A stretch of DNA of 64,000 nt from Pararheinheimera marina (GCF_042654345.1 NZ_JBHSGB010000004.1:69305-133304); one strand, 5' to 3'; positions 8,728-18,163 are shown, counted from the first letter of the stretch. Numbers and translations are program-made. The notes: a model not told the origin generated them from the letters alone.

Positions 8728-10320
8728 ATGGATGAGTTGAAATTATTCTTAGCCTCGTACTGGCAGTTAGTCAGTGCTTTTGTTGGCTTTATGCTGCTGG
8801 TGCTGGCCATCAAGGTTTGGTGGCAGGAAGTACGGTATTTGTTTATGCGTACCGGCTGGTCTCTGCCTTTGGCTGGCCGCTTGTCGCGCGCAGCTGGCAA
8901 AGACCACAAACTGGGCAATGATGGCTGGTACCCTATTGAAAAACAGGTCTGCCATGATTTTTATGTGCACTACAAAGACTTTAATCAAAGCCCGGACTAT
9001 TACGAAAAATGTGCCGATTATCTGAATAAAGTTGAAGAAAGTGGTCGGAAAAAAAAGGGGCCGTTTCTCTGGTTACTGATCATCGGCCTGATTTTACTGG
9101 AAGCCGTAGGGTTTGCTTATGTGCTGGCGCCTTTTATGGCGAAGAATGCCTCAAGCAATGAACAAACCATGTTGGCCTGGTTTGTCGCCTTTCTGCTGTC
9201 GATTGCCGCCGTCTTACTGACGGAACTGACTGGTAAGGAATGGCATAAAAACAGCCTGATCAACAAAATTCGTGGCTGGTGGGAAATTGAAGGCAAACAA
9301 TCCAATCTGATGCCAGAAAAAGACATCAGCATAGAAAAAACGTACCAGGATAACCAGAGCCCAAAATACCTGCAGGTGTTAAACCGGCTGTCAGCTAATG
9401 CACTGGTCACGCCCAGTTACAAAACCACGGTGATCACCCTGCTTTATATCTGTTTCCTGGCGGTAGGCGCTTATTTAGTGCGCAGCTACACCCTGGATGC
9501 AGACAATACCGAAATGGTGAATCAGGGCATGGTGTTTGAGCAGGCAGCAGGCACTGACCCATTTGCGCTGTTGGAGCAAAGCAGCGCGGAAACCAGCACA
9601 ACAGACGATGCCATAGCTCTGCCGGCAGAACTGGCCGAAGTGAATGCCACTGCGGATCAGAAAGCAGCCAACGAAGCCACTCAAGCCCGTACCAGCGCCA
9701 GCAAAGTCACGTTCGTGATCTTGTCGGTTATTTTTGTGATGATTCAGGTGGTCGGTATTTACTTTGGTTTTGCCTTCAGCTTTGCCGGTAAAGAATCGGA
9801 AAAAGCCTTTAACTACACCAAAGACTTTAACAGTGCCGAAGAGCTGAATGAATGGTTGCAACTGAAGAAAGATTTAATTGCAGCGCAAGCAGAGGCTTAT
9901 TTGCAGCGCCTACGGGAGAAAATGAGTCGCCGCGCCGTCATTTCGTCGAACGACCGTGAAGCTCTGCAATCCGGCAGCAGTGATCGTACCTTCCACCATT
10001 ATCTGGTGCAGCACGAACAGAAAAAACAAATCAGCGCAGCACAACTGGCCAGCTCAGCTCAAACGGCGCCAATCAAAGCAACAGCTGCAGCTGCAGAAGT
10101 CCCCAGTTCACCTGCCGTATTAGTGGCTGTGCCGGAAAAAGCCGCTGAATTGGTGGATGCGACAGGGCATACTCTGCCTGCCGATCTGGAGGGCTTGGAT
10201 TTGACCACCTTACAAGACGCCGATTTAGAGTTGCTGGCTGAAGAATACAAACTGGATTTGATCTGGCTGAAGAAACAACAGCGGCTGGCTCAGATTAAAA
10301 ACAAAGCCAGGAACGCCTGA
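8728..10320 (+). CDS. Five-TM inner membrane protein of unknown function
   Basis: A 530-residue protein starting at ATG 8728 with AAGGAAG upstream. I see five hydrophobic helices, near residues 11-28, 112-134, 147-165, 231-252 and 329-352. Soluble segments include a 60-residue acidic, Ala/Thr-rich stretch between TM4 and TM5 and a charged Ala/Pro-rich C-terminal tail ending in a small motif (LDLTTLQDADLELLAEEYKLDLIWL). No family is recognised. Its TGA shares one base with the next ATG, and the gene before encodes a peptidoglycan-binding lipoprotein, so a trans-envelope assembly is plausible. This is inference from context only. Confidence 0.75.
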   Translation: MDELKLFLASYWQLVSAFVGFMLLVLAIKVWWQEVRYLFMRTGWSLPLAGRLSRAAGKDHKLGNDGWYPIEKQVCHDFYVHYKDFNQSPDYYEKCADYLNKVEESGRKKKGPFLWLLIIGLILLEAVGFAYVLAPFMAKNASSNEQTMLAWFVAFLLSIAAVLLTELTGKEWHKNSLINKIRGWWEIEGKQSNLMPEKDISIEKTYQDNQSPKYLQVLNRLSANALVTPSYKTTVITLLYICFLAVGAYLVRSYTLDADNTEMVNQGMVFEQAAGTDPFALLEQSSAETSTTDDAIALPAELAEVNATADQKAANEATQARTSASKVTFVILSVIFVMIQVVGIYFGFAFSFAGKESEKAFNYTKDFNSAEELNEWLQLKKDLIAAQAEAYLQRLREKMSRRAVISSNDREALQSGSSDRTFHHYLVQHEQKKQISAAQLASSAQTAPIKATAAAAEVPSSPAVLVAVPEKAAELVDATGHTLPADLEGLDLTTLQDADLELLAEEYKLDLIWLKKQQRLAQIKNKARNA

Positions 10321-11147
10321 TGAACTTAAAACTGGTTGTGCTGAGCTGCTGCCTGCTAGGCAGCTGCCTGGCTTACAGCGCTGAGCGCAATGATATAAAA
10401 AGTTGTTACCAGCACCTGAAACTACAAGCTCCGGCCTCTTCTGGCCGCGAGTTGGTGATGGTGATCGACGAAACCACCCAACTGACTAAAGAGCTGAAAA
10501 AAGAGGCGTTAAGCCACCTATTACGTTTTGTGCAGGCAGGCGATGCCGTCAAACTGTACCGCTTCTCTGCTTACCTGCCAGACAGCCATATGGCACTGGT
10601 GTTTGCCGGGCAGTTGGAAACTCAGTTATCACAAGAGCAACGTGACAGCACAGGTCAAAACTCGTTACGCCAGCTCGACAGCTGCCTGGTAAAACAGAAC
10701 CAGTTTTTCCAGACCCAAATAGCGAAACGTCTGGCGGCCAGTTTTGGCGACACCGAAAAAAACATCGCCAAAAGCGAAATTTTTTATAGCCTGCAACAAA
10801 TAGGTAAAGACTGGCAACAGAGTAAAGCCAGCGAGAAGGTGCTGTTTATGGTGTCCGATATGCTGGAAAACTCTGAGTTCACCAGCTTTTATCAGAACAA
10901 CCAAATCAAAACGCTGGATGTGGCCAAAGAGCTCGCCATCATTGAAAAAAACCAGCTGAACGCCAATTTCAGTGAGGTGCGGGTTTATGTGCATGCTGCC
11001 GCTTTGGTTCCTAACCAGGTAAAACACGGCTACCGATCCGGCAAGGTGATTCAAAGCCTGCAGCAATTCTGGAGCCAGTACTTTGAGCAAGCCGGTGCCA
11101 GCCTGGAAGGTTTTGGTACCCCATCACTGACCACGGATTTACGTTAG
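10320..11147 (+). CDS. Secreted von Willebrand A-like protein
   Basis: A 275-residue protein with a signal peptide (MNLKLVVLSCCLLGSCLAYSA) followed by a fold resembling a von Willebrand A domain: a first strand ELVMVIDET where classical domains have DxSxS (here degenerate, D-E-T-T), and a later strand KVLFMVSDMLENS. It overlaps both neighbours by one base (TGATG before, TAGTG after), marking it as part of the OmpA-lipoprotein operon. It is probably periplasmic and may bind a partner of the five-TM protein. The VWA call is by eye and moderate; a structure prediction would settle it. Confidence 0.65.
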   Translation: MNLKLVVLSCCLLGSCLAYSAERNDIKSCYQHLKLQAPASSGRELVMVIDETTQLTKELKKEALSHLLRFVQAGDAVKLYRFSAYLPDSHMALVFAGQLETQLSQEQRDSTGQNSLRQLDSCLVKQNQFFQTQIAKRLAASFGDTEKNIAKSEIFYSLQQIGKDWQQSKASEKVLFMVSDMLENSEFTSFYQNNQIKTLDVAKELAIIEKNQLNANFSEVRVYVHAAALVPNQVKHGYRSGKVIQSLQQFWSQYFEQAGASLEGFGTPSLTTDLR

Positions 11148-11878
11148 TGACCGCAAGTACAAAACTACAAAAATTTACCGGTTGGTTGTTGGCGGCAATA
11201 GGTACCTTAATTTCGGCCTTTTAGGCGTTAATTACCTACCTATTGCCTGACCCATCAAGTTTGGGTTTAAGCTGGTTAAACTGGCAGAACTTAGTGGTGG
11301 TATTAGCAACAGCCTTGTCACTCTGCATGCTAATGGCTTATGCCTTTTTGCAAAGAGTCAACGTCTGGGTCCGTCATACCCTATTGCCTTTAAGCCTGCT
11401 TGGGTTTGGCAGTCTGATGTTTTCCTTTGGCTATTACTTCGACAACCCAGTGTTTCAGCAAACCTATCAAGCACCGCTGTACAAAGAAAATGCGTCCAGC
11501 AATCTGACCGGCCAACGTATTGTCAGCCTGGCATCGCTGAATATTCAGTTTTCCGGTTGCTTTAAACAATTGACCGAGCTGGCCTGTCGTCTTGAGCTAA
11601 TCAACCAGGGTAAAGATGCCGACTTTGCGTTTCACAGCAAAACCAGTGCCTTTGACCCGCAAGGCAATGCACTGCAGCTGAAGGCATTGTTAGTGGGTGA
11701 AAAGAAATATGGCCCACGCGACAGCTTTGATTTAGCCAAAAACATTAAACGACCTGTCACCCTTGTGTTTGAACTGAACAATTCCGCTATCGGGCAGCTG
11801 GATTTATTACGCCTGCATTTTGACCACTTTAATCAGGGCGAAACCAAAGGGGTTAAGTTCAGTAATATCCCATTGTAG
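11147..11878 (+). pseudogene. Membrane protein gene interrupted by in-frame amber codon
   Basis: The natural start is the GTG at 11147, overlapping the previous stop (TAGTG), exactly as the other genes of this operon are coupled. After 25 codons (ending ...LLAAIGTLISAF) there is a TAG at 11222-11224, and the same frame continues with ALITYLLPDPSS through 11878. The residues on both sides together make one good transmembrane helix, so the amber falls inside a coding region. The remainder has a second TM pair (about 11290-11440) and a periplasmic beta-rich C-terminal domain. Restart at TTG 11243 is possible but has no ribosome site. Either a recent nonsense mutation, a sequencing error, or suppression. 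Function unknown. Confidence 0.7.
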
Positions 11879-11919
11879 TCGCTTACATATACTGCCTTTC
11901 ACAACTTGAGGAACCGATA

Positions 11920-14148
11920 GTGATACGGATCTCTTTCATCACCGCAGCTATGGCTGCTGCTTTTAGCGCTGCGGTTTTTGCTACGGCTACACATCTACAC
12001 ATTGAAGGCCAGAGCTGCCCTTTACACGGTGATTCATTTATCAGTGCAGAAGGCATCACGGCAAAGAAGTTAGCGCAAAAACAACTACTGGTGCAGCGTA
12101 GCACGCAAGGCGTCTACGCCAGCGCAACGATGGATAATCCTGCAGTGATTGATGTGGCAGTGCTGATGCACACTACATGGATTGAGGCAATGAAAGACAA
12201 GTTGACTCAAGACGCCAACGGCAAATACTACGAGAACGGCGCTCAGTTTGCAGTGGAGCGGATTAAAGCCCAGTACGCCTATTTCAACGAATCGTTGAAA
12301 CTGCAGAAAGTGCCCGTGGTATTCCGGCCAGTGTACTTTGCTCAGACTGAAAATACGCTGGAGTCTGGAGTAGAGTATTTGGACTTGGCGAATGAATACG
12401 CGACGGTTTACAACTGCGTGATGAATCCGAAATGGGTGGAGATTAACAACGGGAATCAAGAGCTGTGTGAATCGCAAGGCTTATTCAGGATTAGCGATAT
12501 TACTAACGGTTCTGCGGACGTCATGCATTATGTGCGCGAAGTCAAAGATGGGCAAAGCACAGGAGGACTTGGCGGCTTTTTCCAAGGTGTGGCAATCTTT
12601 GATGCCTATCGAGGAGGCGTCGGGATTATTAAGGAGTCCAACGCAGCAGGCGAAAATCTGTATACCAGCGATGATATGAATAGCCTACGTTTCGGCCATG
12701 TGAACGCGTCGACGTTGACGCATGAGTTCGGCCATGTGTTTGGCGGCATGCATAATGTCTGGAGTGGTGAACCAGCAGACGGGAACGACAACCGTGCATT
12801 TGCCTGCGGCAAGAAAGACCCACGCCGCAGCTGGGACACTGACAAAAAACCAACAGCTTTGTGGGCGAATGGCGGCTGGTTGACGGATGAAACCCACCGC
12901 TTCTACTCAGACCCCGATACAGTGGTCGATGGTGACGCCTGTGGCGTGGTTGGCGAAGCCAACAACCTGCGGGTGGTGAAAGAGAATGCGCCTTTGGTTG
13001 CCCTGAATAAAACCATGCGTGCGGCCACCTCACAAATTCAATTTGCACTGGACAGCTACAGCGTGACCCGCGCCGAAGGCACGGTCAGCATTACGCTGAA
13101 GCGCACCGGCGATACCTCAGAAGCCGCGTACCTGTCGATGACAGCGAAAGATGGCAGCGCCTGGGAGGGTCGTGATTTTGATTTTGGCTTTAAGGAAGTG
13201 GCTTTTGCCGCAGGCGAAAGCGAAAAAACCGTCACACTGACTTTGCTGCCACGCGCAAAGCGCCATGCCGACACTGAATTGTCACTGCAAATTCACGGCG
13301 CTATTGGTGCGACCTTCCCGACTGAAGGGCCAACAATTAATATTCTCAGCGATAAGCCACTGGTGCCAGGCACAGTGCAATTTGCGACAGAGTCAGCCAC
13401 CATCATCGAAGGGAATCAGTTACAGGTAAGAATTAACCGGTTAAATGGCCAGGATGGTTATATTCAGTACACCCTGCTCGCTACAGACGGAACAGCAAAA
13501 GCAGGCACCGACTATGAGTTTTGGAGCGGAACACGGACAATCAGGGATGGCGAATCTGAGACTACTGTTGAAGTTGATACTTCAATGATTGCAGGCAAAC
13601 AAGGCCGCCGTCACCTCACCTTGAACTTAACAGCCGTTAGCGATGGAGCCATTCTGGGAGAGTTAACCACCACCAGAGTCAACATCGACGATGCTACAGA
13701 ACCGGGAAAACTGAATTTTTCCAGCCCTGTAGCTTCAGTGACTGAGGGAGATTCAATCAAACTGACAGTTCAAAGAACAGATGGCACAGAAGGCGATTTA
13801 ACAGTGCAGCTACGGACTGTTTCCGGCACAGCGGCGTCGGGCACCGATTTCACATCTATTGACCAACCACTTACCTTTGCAGCAGGTCAAAGCACTGCAT
13901 CTGTAACTGTGAACACGTTAAAGCGCACTGGCGATAATGGGAGCAGGTTCTTCTATGCTGCCCTCTCCAGAGCAACAGCGGGTACAATAGGCTATACAAA
14001 CGAGATAGTGATCACTATCAATGACTCCACGGCAACAACCAATCCGGACACCGGCGCTGGTGATTCGGGGGGCGGCGGTGGTTCCGTGGGCTGGTGGATG
14101 ATGCTAGTGCTGGCTGTGGCAGGGTTGGCCCGACGGGTAAAAGCTTAA
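11920..14148 (+). CDS. Secreted metzincin protease with Calx-beta repeats and GlyGly-CTERM
   Basis: A 742-residue exported protein starting at GTG 11920 with GAGGAA upstream, and a signal peptide of about 23 residues. The catalytic zinc motif is HEFGHVFGGMH (His268, His272, His278; Glu269), a full HExxHxxGxxH metzincin site followed by an M about 8 residues on. Residues from about 375 to 700 form three Calx-beta-like repeats. The C-terminus is a textbook GlyGly-CTERM sorting tail: a Gly-rich stretch, a hydrophobic helix (WWMMLVLAVAGLA) and RRVKA. Family knowledge says such tails are cut by rhombosortase and handed to type II secretion; no rhombosortase is in the window. Likely a surface or extracellular protease. 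Confidence 0.9.
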   Translation: MIRISFITAAMAAAFSAAVFATATHLHIEGQSCPLHGDSFISAEGITAKKLAQKQLLVQRSTQGVYASATMDNPAVIDVAVLMHTTWIEAMKDKLTQDANGKYYENGAQFAVERIKAQYAYFNESLKLQKVPVVFRPVYFAQTENTLESGVEYLDLANEYATVYNCVMNPKWVEINNGNQELCESQGLFRISDITNGSADVMHYVREVKDGQSTGGLGGFFQGVAIFDAYRGGVGIIKESNAAGENLYTSDDMNSLRFGHVNASTLTHEFGHVFGGMHNVWSGEPADGNDNRAFACGKKDPRRSWDTDKKPTALWANGGWLTDETHRFYSDPDTVVDGDACGVVGEANNLRVVKENAPLVALNKTMRAATSQIQFALDSYSVTRAEGTVSITLKRTGDTSEAAYLSMTAKDGSAWEGRDFDFGFKEVAFAAGESEKTVTLTLLPRAKRHADTELSLQIHGAIGATFPTEGPTINILSDKPLVPGTVQFATESATIIEGNQLQVRINRLNGQDGYIQYTLLATDGTAKAGTDYEFWSGTRTIRDGESETTVEVDTSMIAGKQGRRHLTLNLTAVSDGAILGELTTTRVNIDDATEPGKLNFSSPVASVTEGDSIKLTVQRTDGTEGDLTVQLRTVSGTAASGTDFTSIDQPLTFAAGQSTASVTVNTLKRTGDNGSRFFYAALSRATAGTIGYTNEIVITINDSTATTNPDTGAGDSGGGGGSVGWWMMLVLAVAGLARRVKA

Positions 14149-14154
14149 TGTTTG

Positions 14155-14184
14155 AGGGTCAGAGTCGCACTCTGACCCTTTTTA
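14155..14184 (+). terminator. Rho-independent terminator after the metzincin gene
   Basis: An 11-bp perfect stem (AGGGTCAGAGT with ACTCTGACCCT) around a CGC loop is followed by a T run. It sits just after the stop at 14148 and abuts the stop of the convergent Fic remnant. Confidence 0.85.
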
Positions 14185-15048
14185 CCGACTAGCCTGCCAT
14201 TTTTTAAACATGCTTTCAGTAATACCCAAGCCAATAATGCCTCCCTCATGCAGCTGAGTTAAATCGTTTAACGTCATGCTGATAAATTTATCTGCCGCAG
14301 GAATGGCTTGCCCAACGCAAAACTGTTCCAGGTATTGCTCCGCTGCCTGGCCATGCAGGTTTTCACGAATCACCTGCCCCATGGCCAATTTTCGCTCTGC
14401 CCTGTATTGAATTCTGTAGCTGTCAATTTCACCCATGGCTGCTTTTACCACCTCATAATGCTGGCATGAGCGTAAATAAGCCCATGCAAAAAGTTCTAGT
14501 GCCGGTTGCAGCTCATTGGTTTCATAAAACAACAACATAGCCTTCACGTAATGCTGTTCAGGCACATCAATAAAACTTAACGGGCACAGGTTGTGCCGGA
14601 TAAAAGGCATAATGCAGCACAACCGTGCTGTGCTTTTATTCACATCTTCAAAGGCTTGCAGATAAGACAAATGCAACAGCAGAAAAAAGCTTTGCTCAAA
14701 AGGGTCTTCAATTTGTGCAGCCTTACGCAGTAACAAGGTGAAATAACCTTCTAACTGATGCGGATTGTGCAGTGGCACATAAGCAGACTTACCAATGCGG
14801 ACTTCGGTCTGCCGGATGCTGCCACAGGATTTAGGGTTGGCCAGCAGATCCTGAGACAATAAAAAATGAATATTCCGCACCGTAAAAGCACTGTTCGTAA
14901 TTTCTTCAGCATTTTCAATCAGAAACTGGATCGCATCTTTGTGATTGAGGATCATCACTGTTTCTTCGGCCACTTTTCCTTCAGCCGACAGCCCTTGCTC
15001 AAGCAACTTTTGTGTGTCCAGTCTGGAGTAGGCTCCCGCATAGCCACG
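14182..15048 (-). pseudogene. Fic-domain protein, N-terminally truncated remnant
   Basis: The open frame runs from just after an in-frame TGA (15049-15051). Its first residues (YSRLDTQKLLEQGLSAEGK, then MILNHKDAIQFL) align with the interior of Fic-family proteins, which normally have an IEGNTYSLLDT segment and 100 or more residues before it. No ATG is present at a sensible place; the first usable codon is TTG 15006. The Fic core motif is degenerate: where active enzymes have HPFxDGNGR this has QAFEDVNKSTARL, lacking the catalytic His, though the DVNK variant is typical of one Fic subfamily. A conserved NLCPLSFIDVPEQ follows. Most likely a decayed gene. Confidence 0.72.
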
Positions 15049-15056
15049 TCACGAAG

Positions 15057-15074
15057 TTGTCATCAAGTTGCCAT
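15057..15074 (+). promoter_or_regulatory. Pho-box-like site upstream of choice-of-anchor I gene
   Basis: TTGTCAT-CAAG-TTGCCAT: two 7-bp direct repeats with the 4-base spacer typical of PhoB boxes (consensus CTGTCAT, 4 bases, CTGTCAT). Ten bases later is CAAATT, a weak -10. It faces the lipoprotein gene at 15146. A better example occurs at 31717-31734. Confidence 0.45.
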
Positions 15075-15145
15075 TTTCCCGCCACAAATTCGACATACCC
15101 TGAAGTTTTACAATGAATTTCAATAACTTCAGGAGCTTAATCGAC

Positions 15146-17014
15146 ATGTTAAAACGTACCTTGATGACTATTTCCTTGCTGGCTGCATTAAGCGGCTGTG
15201 TGTTGGAAGGCGATGATGGCGCCGATGGTGCTACAGGCCCTGCCGGAAGCAATGGCCAGGACGGTGCGGATGGCGCCGATGGTGCCGACGGCAGCAATGG
15301 TCAGGATGCGCCGCGGGATCTGAGCATCGAAGTGGTTGGTCGTTTTAACACGGGTATTTATGGTCGTGCCGCTGCAGAGATTGTGCAGTTCCATAAAAGC
15401 TCTGCCTCTGTATTTGCAGTGAACAGCGCCGAAAACAAAATTGAAGTGATTAAGCTGACCAATCTGCCTGCTGCTGGCGTCGGCAATGGCATTACCGACA
15501 ACAGCTTAACCTCTGTGCCTTTCACTTTCCCAGCTTCTGTCACCGTAAAAGACAGCCTGGGTAACGACAAAACCCTGGCGCTGGGCGGCGCCAACTCCAT
15601 TGCCATTCACAATGACTTACTGGCCATTGCCGTGCAGTCGCCGAATAAAACCGACAACGGTGCTGTGTTGTTTTACAGCTTAAATGCGACAGGTGCAGGC
15701 ACCTTTATTAAAGCGGTAGAAGCCGGTGCACTGCCGGATATGCTGACCTTCACGCCGGATGGCAGCAAAGTGGTGGTCGCCAATGAAGGCGAACCAGATA
15801 CCGATTATCTGGTGGACCCGGAAGGCAGCATTTCCGTCATTGCAGTGGCCAATGGAGTGCCGGCCGACCTGGCCAGCAGCATCAACCTGACCAGCAATAT
15901 GGCGTTCAGCTCTGGCTTACTGAAAGCAACAGACTATGACACAGACGCTAAACGCCGCACTCTGCTAAGCAAAGCAGGAGTGAAGTTTGCCGGCCCTGCT
16001 GGCACCACAGTGGCGCAGGATTTAGAACCTGAGTACATCACTGTATCTGCCGACGGCAAACTGGCCTGGGTCTCTATTCAGGAAGCCAATGCCATTGGTC
16101 TGATTGACCTTGAAAAAGGCACTATTGAAGTCAAAGCGCTGGGCTTTAAAGACTGGGGTACCACGCCAATCGACTACACCAACGAAGACAAACAGCCGGC
16201 ACTGCGCACCCTGCCGGGCGTTTATGGCATGTATCAGCCCGATACGCTGGCTTCATACCAGTGGCAAGGCGCGACTTTTGTGGTGTCTGCCAACGAAGGC
16301 GATTCACGCGACTGGGAAGCCTATTCGGAAGATATTCGGGTGGCTGACGTGATCAGTACCAGCAAACTGAATAAAACCTTTACCCCGGCGCTGCAGGTGC
16401 TGTACGACGAAACCGGCGGCAAAAATGGTTTAGGCCGGCTGAAAGTGACCTCAGCGCTGGTCGACCCGGACAATGATGGTGTGGTCGACAAGCTGTATGC
16501 CTACGGTGCCCGTTCCTTCTCAATCTGGGATCAAAAAGGCAACCTGGTGTTTGATTCAGGCTCTGATTTCGAACGTATTGGTGCAGCAGTATTAGGCAAC
16601 AACTTTAACAATGCACACACCGAAAACAGCGGCGATAACCGCTCTGACGACAAAGGCGGAGAGCCGGAAGCAGTCGATGTCGGCAGCATCAATGGCCGTA
16701 CTTACGCCTTTGTGGCGCAAGAGCGCACCAGCGATCTCTTTGTGTACGACGTGACCAACCCGTTCAAAGCCAGTTTTGTCACGCATTACGTCAACCGTGA
16801 TTTTGACACTGAATTTGAACTGGACGACGAACTGGCCAACCCCTGTGACCCGGCAGAAGGCATGGATTGTACTGAAGTGCCACAAACCGGCGACTTAGGC
16901 CCGGAAAGCGTGAAGTTTGTTTCAGCCAGCAACAGCCCGAACGGCAACCCGCTGCTGATTATTGGTAACGAAGTGTCTGGTTCTGTCACTGTGTATCAGG
17001 TGACTGAGCTTTAG
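15146..17014 (+). CDS. Choice-of-anchor I lipoprotein with collagen-like repeat
   Basis: I chose ATG 15146 (AGGAG upstream) over the earlier ATG at 15113, because it gives a clean lipoprotein signal ending LSGC with Cys18. Residues about 22-54 are Gly-x-y triplets (GADGATGPAGSNGQDG and similar), a collagen-like spacer. The rest is a choice-of-anchor I domain, a large beta-propeller-like fold often annotated with alkaline phosphatase relatives (segments VVVANEGEPD, ANEGDSRDWEAY, SIWDQKGNLVFDSGSDFE). The protein is about 622 residues, full length for the family, and should sit on the outer membrane surface. A Pho-box-like site upstream suits a role in phosphorus scavenging, but enzyme activity is not proven for this family. 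Confidence 0.85.
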   Translation: MLKRTLMTISLLAALSGCVLEGDDGADGATGPAGSNGQDGADGADGADGSNGQDAPRDLSIEVVGRFNTGIYGRAAAEIVQFHKSSASVFAVNSAENKIEVIKLTNLPAAGVGNGITDNSLTSVPFTFPASVTVKDSLGNDKTLALGGANSIAIHNDLLAIAVQSPNKTDNGAVLFYSLNATGAGTFIKAVEAGALPDMLTFTPDGSKVVVANEGEPDTDYLVDPEGSISVIAVANGVPADLASSINLTSNMAFSSGLLKATDYDTDAKRRTLLSKAGVKFAGPAGTTVAQDLEPEYITVSADGKLAWVSIQEANAIGLIDLEKGTIEVKALGFKDWGTTPIDYTNEDKQPALRTLPGVYGMYQPDTLASYQWQGATFVVSANEGDSRDWEAYSEDIRVADVISTSKLNKTFTPALQVLYDETGGKNGLGRLKVTSALVDPDNDGVVDKLYAYGARSFSIWDQKGNLVFDSGSDFERIGAAVLGNNFNNAHTENSGDNRSDDKGGEPEAVDVGSINGRTYAFVAQERTSDLFVYDVTNPFKASFVTHYVNRDFDTEFELDDELANPCDPAEGMDCTEVPQTGDLGPESVKFVSASNSPNGNPLLIIGNEVSGSVTVYQVTEL

Positions 17015-17023
17015 AAACCGTAC

Positions 17024-17061
17024 AGCTGCAGCCGGAAACCAGTTTTGGCTGCAGCTTTTTC
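17024..17061 (+). terminator. Rho-independent terminator
   Basis: A 10-bp perfect stem (AGCTGCAGCC with GGCTGCAGCT) and a T run follow the stop of the choice-of-anchor I gene. The T run overlaps the stop of the convergent small gene. Confidence 0.8.
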
Positions 17062-17369
17062 TAATCATCCGGCCCTTGAGTGGTCATCACCAAATGTCTG
17101 CGCATCTCTTTCAGTACTATGCCTTTTTTCAGCAGCAGGCCACTGAGCTTCTTTTGCCAGTGCAACAGGTTTGGCTGGGCACTTTCCAGCGCAGCATCAT
17201 CGGTAAATTGCAGGCGAACCAATAAAGAGCCTGGAAAGGCTTCATACTCCAGGCTAAACCAGCATTGCAGCATCCCCGTCAGCTCGCTTTGCGCTTGTTG
17301 TTCCAGTGTAGTGACAGCAGCCATGACGGCGGCCTGTTGCTTTAGCTGTACCGCAGAAAGTTTTTTCAT
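17061..17369 (-). CDS. Small conserved-looking protein of unknown function
   Basis: A 102-residue, probably cytoplasmic protein starting MKKLSAVQLKQQ and ending TTQGPDD. It has two helices rich in Gln/Ala and Leu around a central strand region (GSLLVRLQFTDD), no signal peptide and no cysteine pair beyond a lone Cys. I do not recognise the family. Codon use and the ATG start look normal. It is convergent with the choice-of-anchor I gene and divergent from the gene at 17510. Confidence 0.65.
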   Translation of the reverse strand: MKKLSAVQLKQQAAVMAAVTTLEQQAQSELTGMLQCWFSLEYEAFPGSLLVRLQFTDDAALESAQPNLLHWQKKLSGLLLKKGIVLKEMRRHLVMTTQGPDD

Positions 17370-17509
17370 GGGTTTGTTCTTACAAATTGCAGATAGGCTG
17401 ATTCTACCCTATCCGGCCAATGCAGTGCTGGTCCAGATAAATACGGCTGTGGTTTTTGCCTCAAGCTGGTATGCTCTTGCTGGTAACGCAAATACGACAG
17501 GGACAGTCC

Positions 17510-18163
17510 ATGACAGCTAACAGTACTTCTGCTGCACAGGAAAGCAGCCAGCTCCGCGAAATCAACCGCCTCAAACGCAAACTCTGCTTTGGCAACATTC
17601 CGCCTTTTTACCATTCTGTCGCCACCTCGTTGGGCATGGCGGAAGGTATGTTTAAGTATGGCTTTGACAATTCTTTGGATATTCTGACCAATCAGCAAAA
17701 CTGGAATGTGAAACTGCTTGGTGGTACTGATGATGGGTTAGGGACTGTTATTTGCCCTGACAAACCACGCTTGTCTATCTATAAAGTTTTTACGCCACAT
17801 GGCTTTGAAGTGCATTGCATCCCCTGGAAAGGCAACAAGGAGTTCGACTTTGATTTAGTTGGCCACCCGCTGATGGATTTTAAGTTCTGGCACCCTGGTA
17901 TTATGCGCACAGTGTTTAAAATCGCCGGCTTGCATACTTTTATCAAGCTGTACTTTGAACATGGCGATGATGCCGACTTACAGCTGATCCGCCATGCGCA
18001 TAACCTCAGCGAAGACTTTGTCGAAAAGCTGGCCCCACAATTTAATACCCAAAAAGTCTTTGGGGTCTCAGTCAAAAATTTCTTCGATTTTGCCGAAATG
18101 AAACACAAAGCCGGTGAGGAAATTTACCTGCCGACAGTCTACGCCCTGCAGGATGATCACTGA
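17510..18163 (+). CDS. Conserved hypothetical cytoplasmic protein
   Basis: A 217-residue protein. I place the start at ATG 17510 (MTANSTS), preceded by AGGGA at good spacing; the frame is open upstream but without a ribosome site. The sequence has no signal peptide or membrane helix, and is rich in aromatic residues and His (IPPFYHSVATSLGMAEGMFKYGFD, PHGFEVHCIPWKGN split over the middle). No catalytic motif is clear and I do not recognise the family. It stands alone between divergent and downstream sigma-54-linked genes. Confidence 0.7.
   Translation: MTANSTSAAQESSQLREINRLKRKLCFGNIPPFYHSVATSLGMAEGMFKYGFDNSLDILTNQQNWNVKLLGGTDDGLGTVICPDKPRLSIYKVFTPHGFEVHCIPWKGNKEFDFDLVGHPLMDFKFWHPGIMRTVFKIAGLHTFIKLYFEHGDDADLQLIRHAHNLSEDFVEKLAPQFNTQKVFGVSVKNFFDFAEMKHKAGEEIYLPTVYALQDDH

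Noticed and set aside
15200..15310. Short direct repeats that might suggest a CRISPR or tandem satellite
   Set aside because: They encode Gly-x-y collagen-like triplets inside the lipoprotein frame; no spacers are present.
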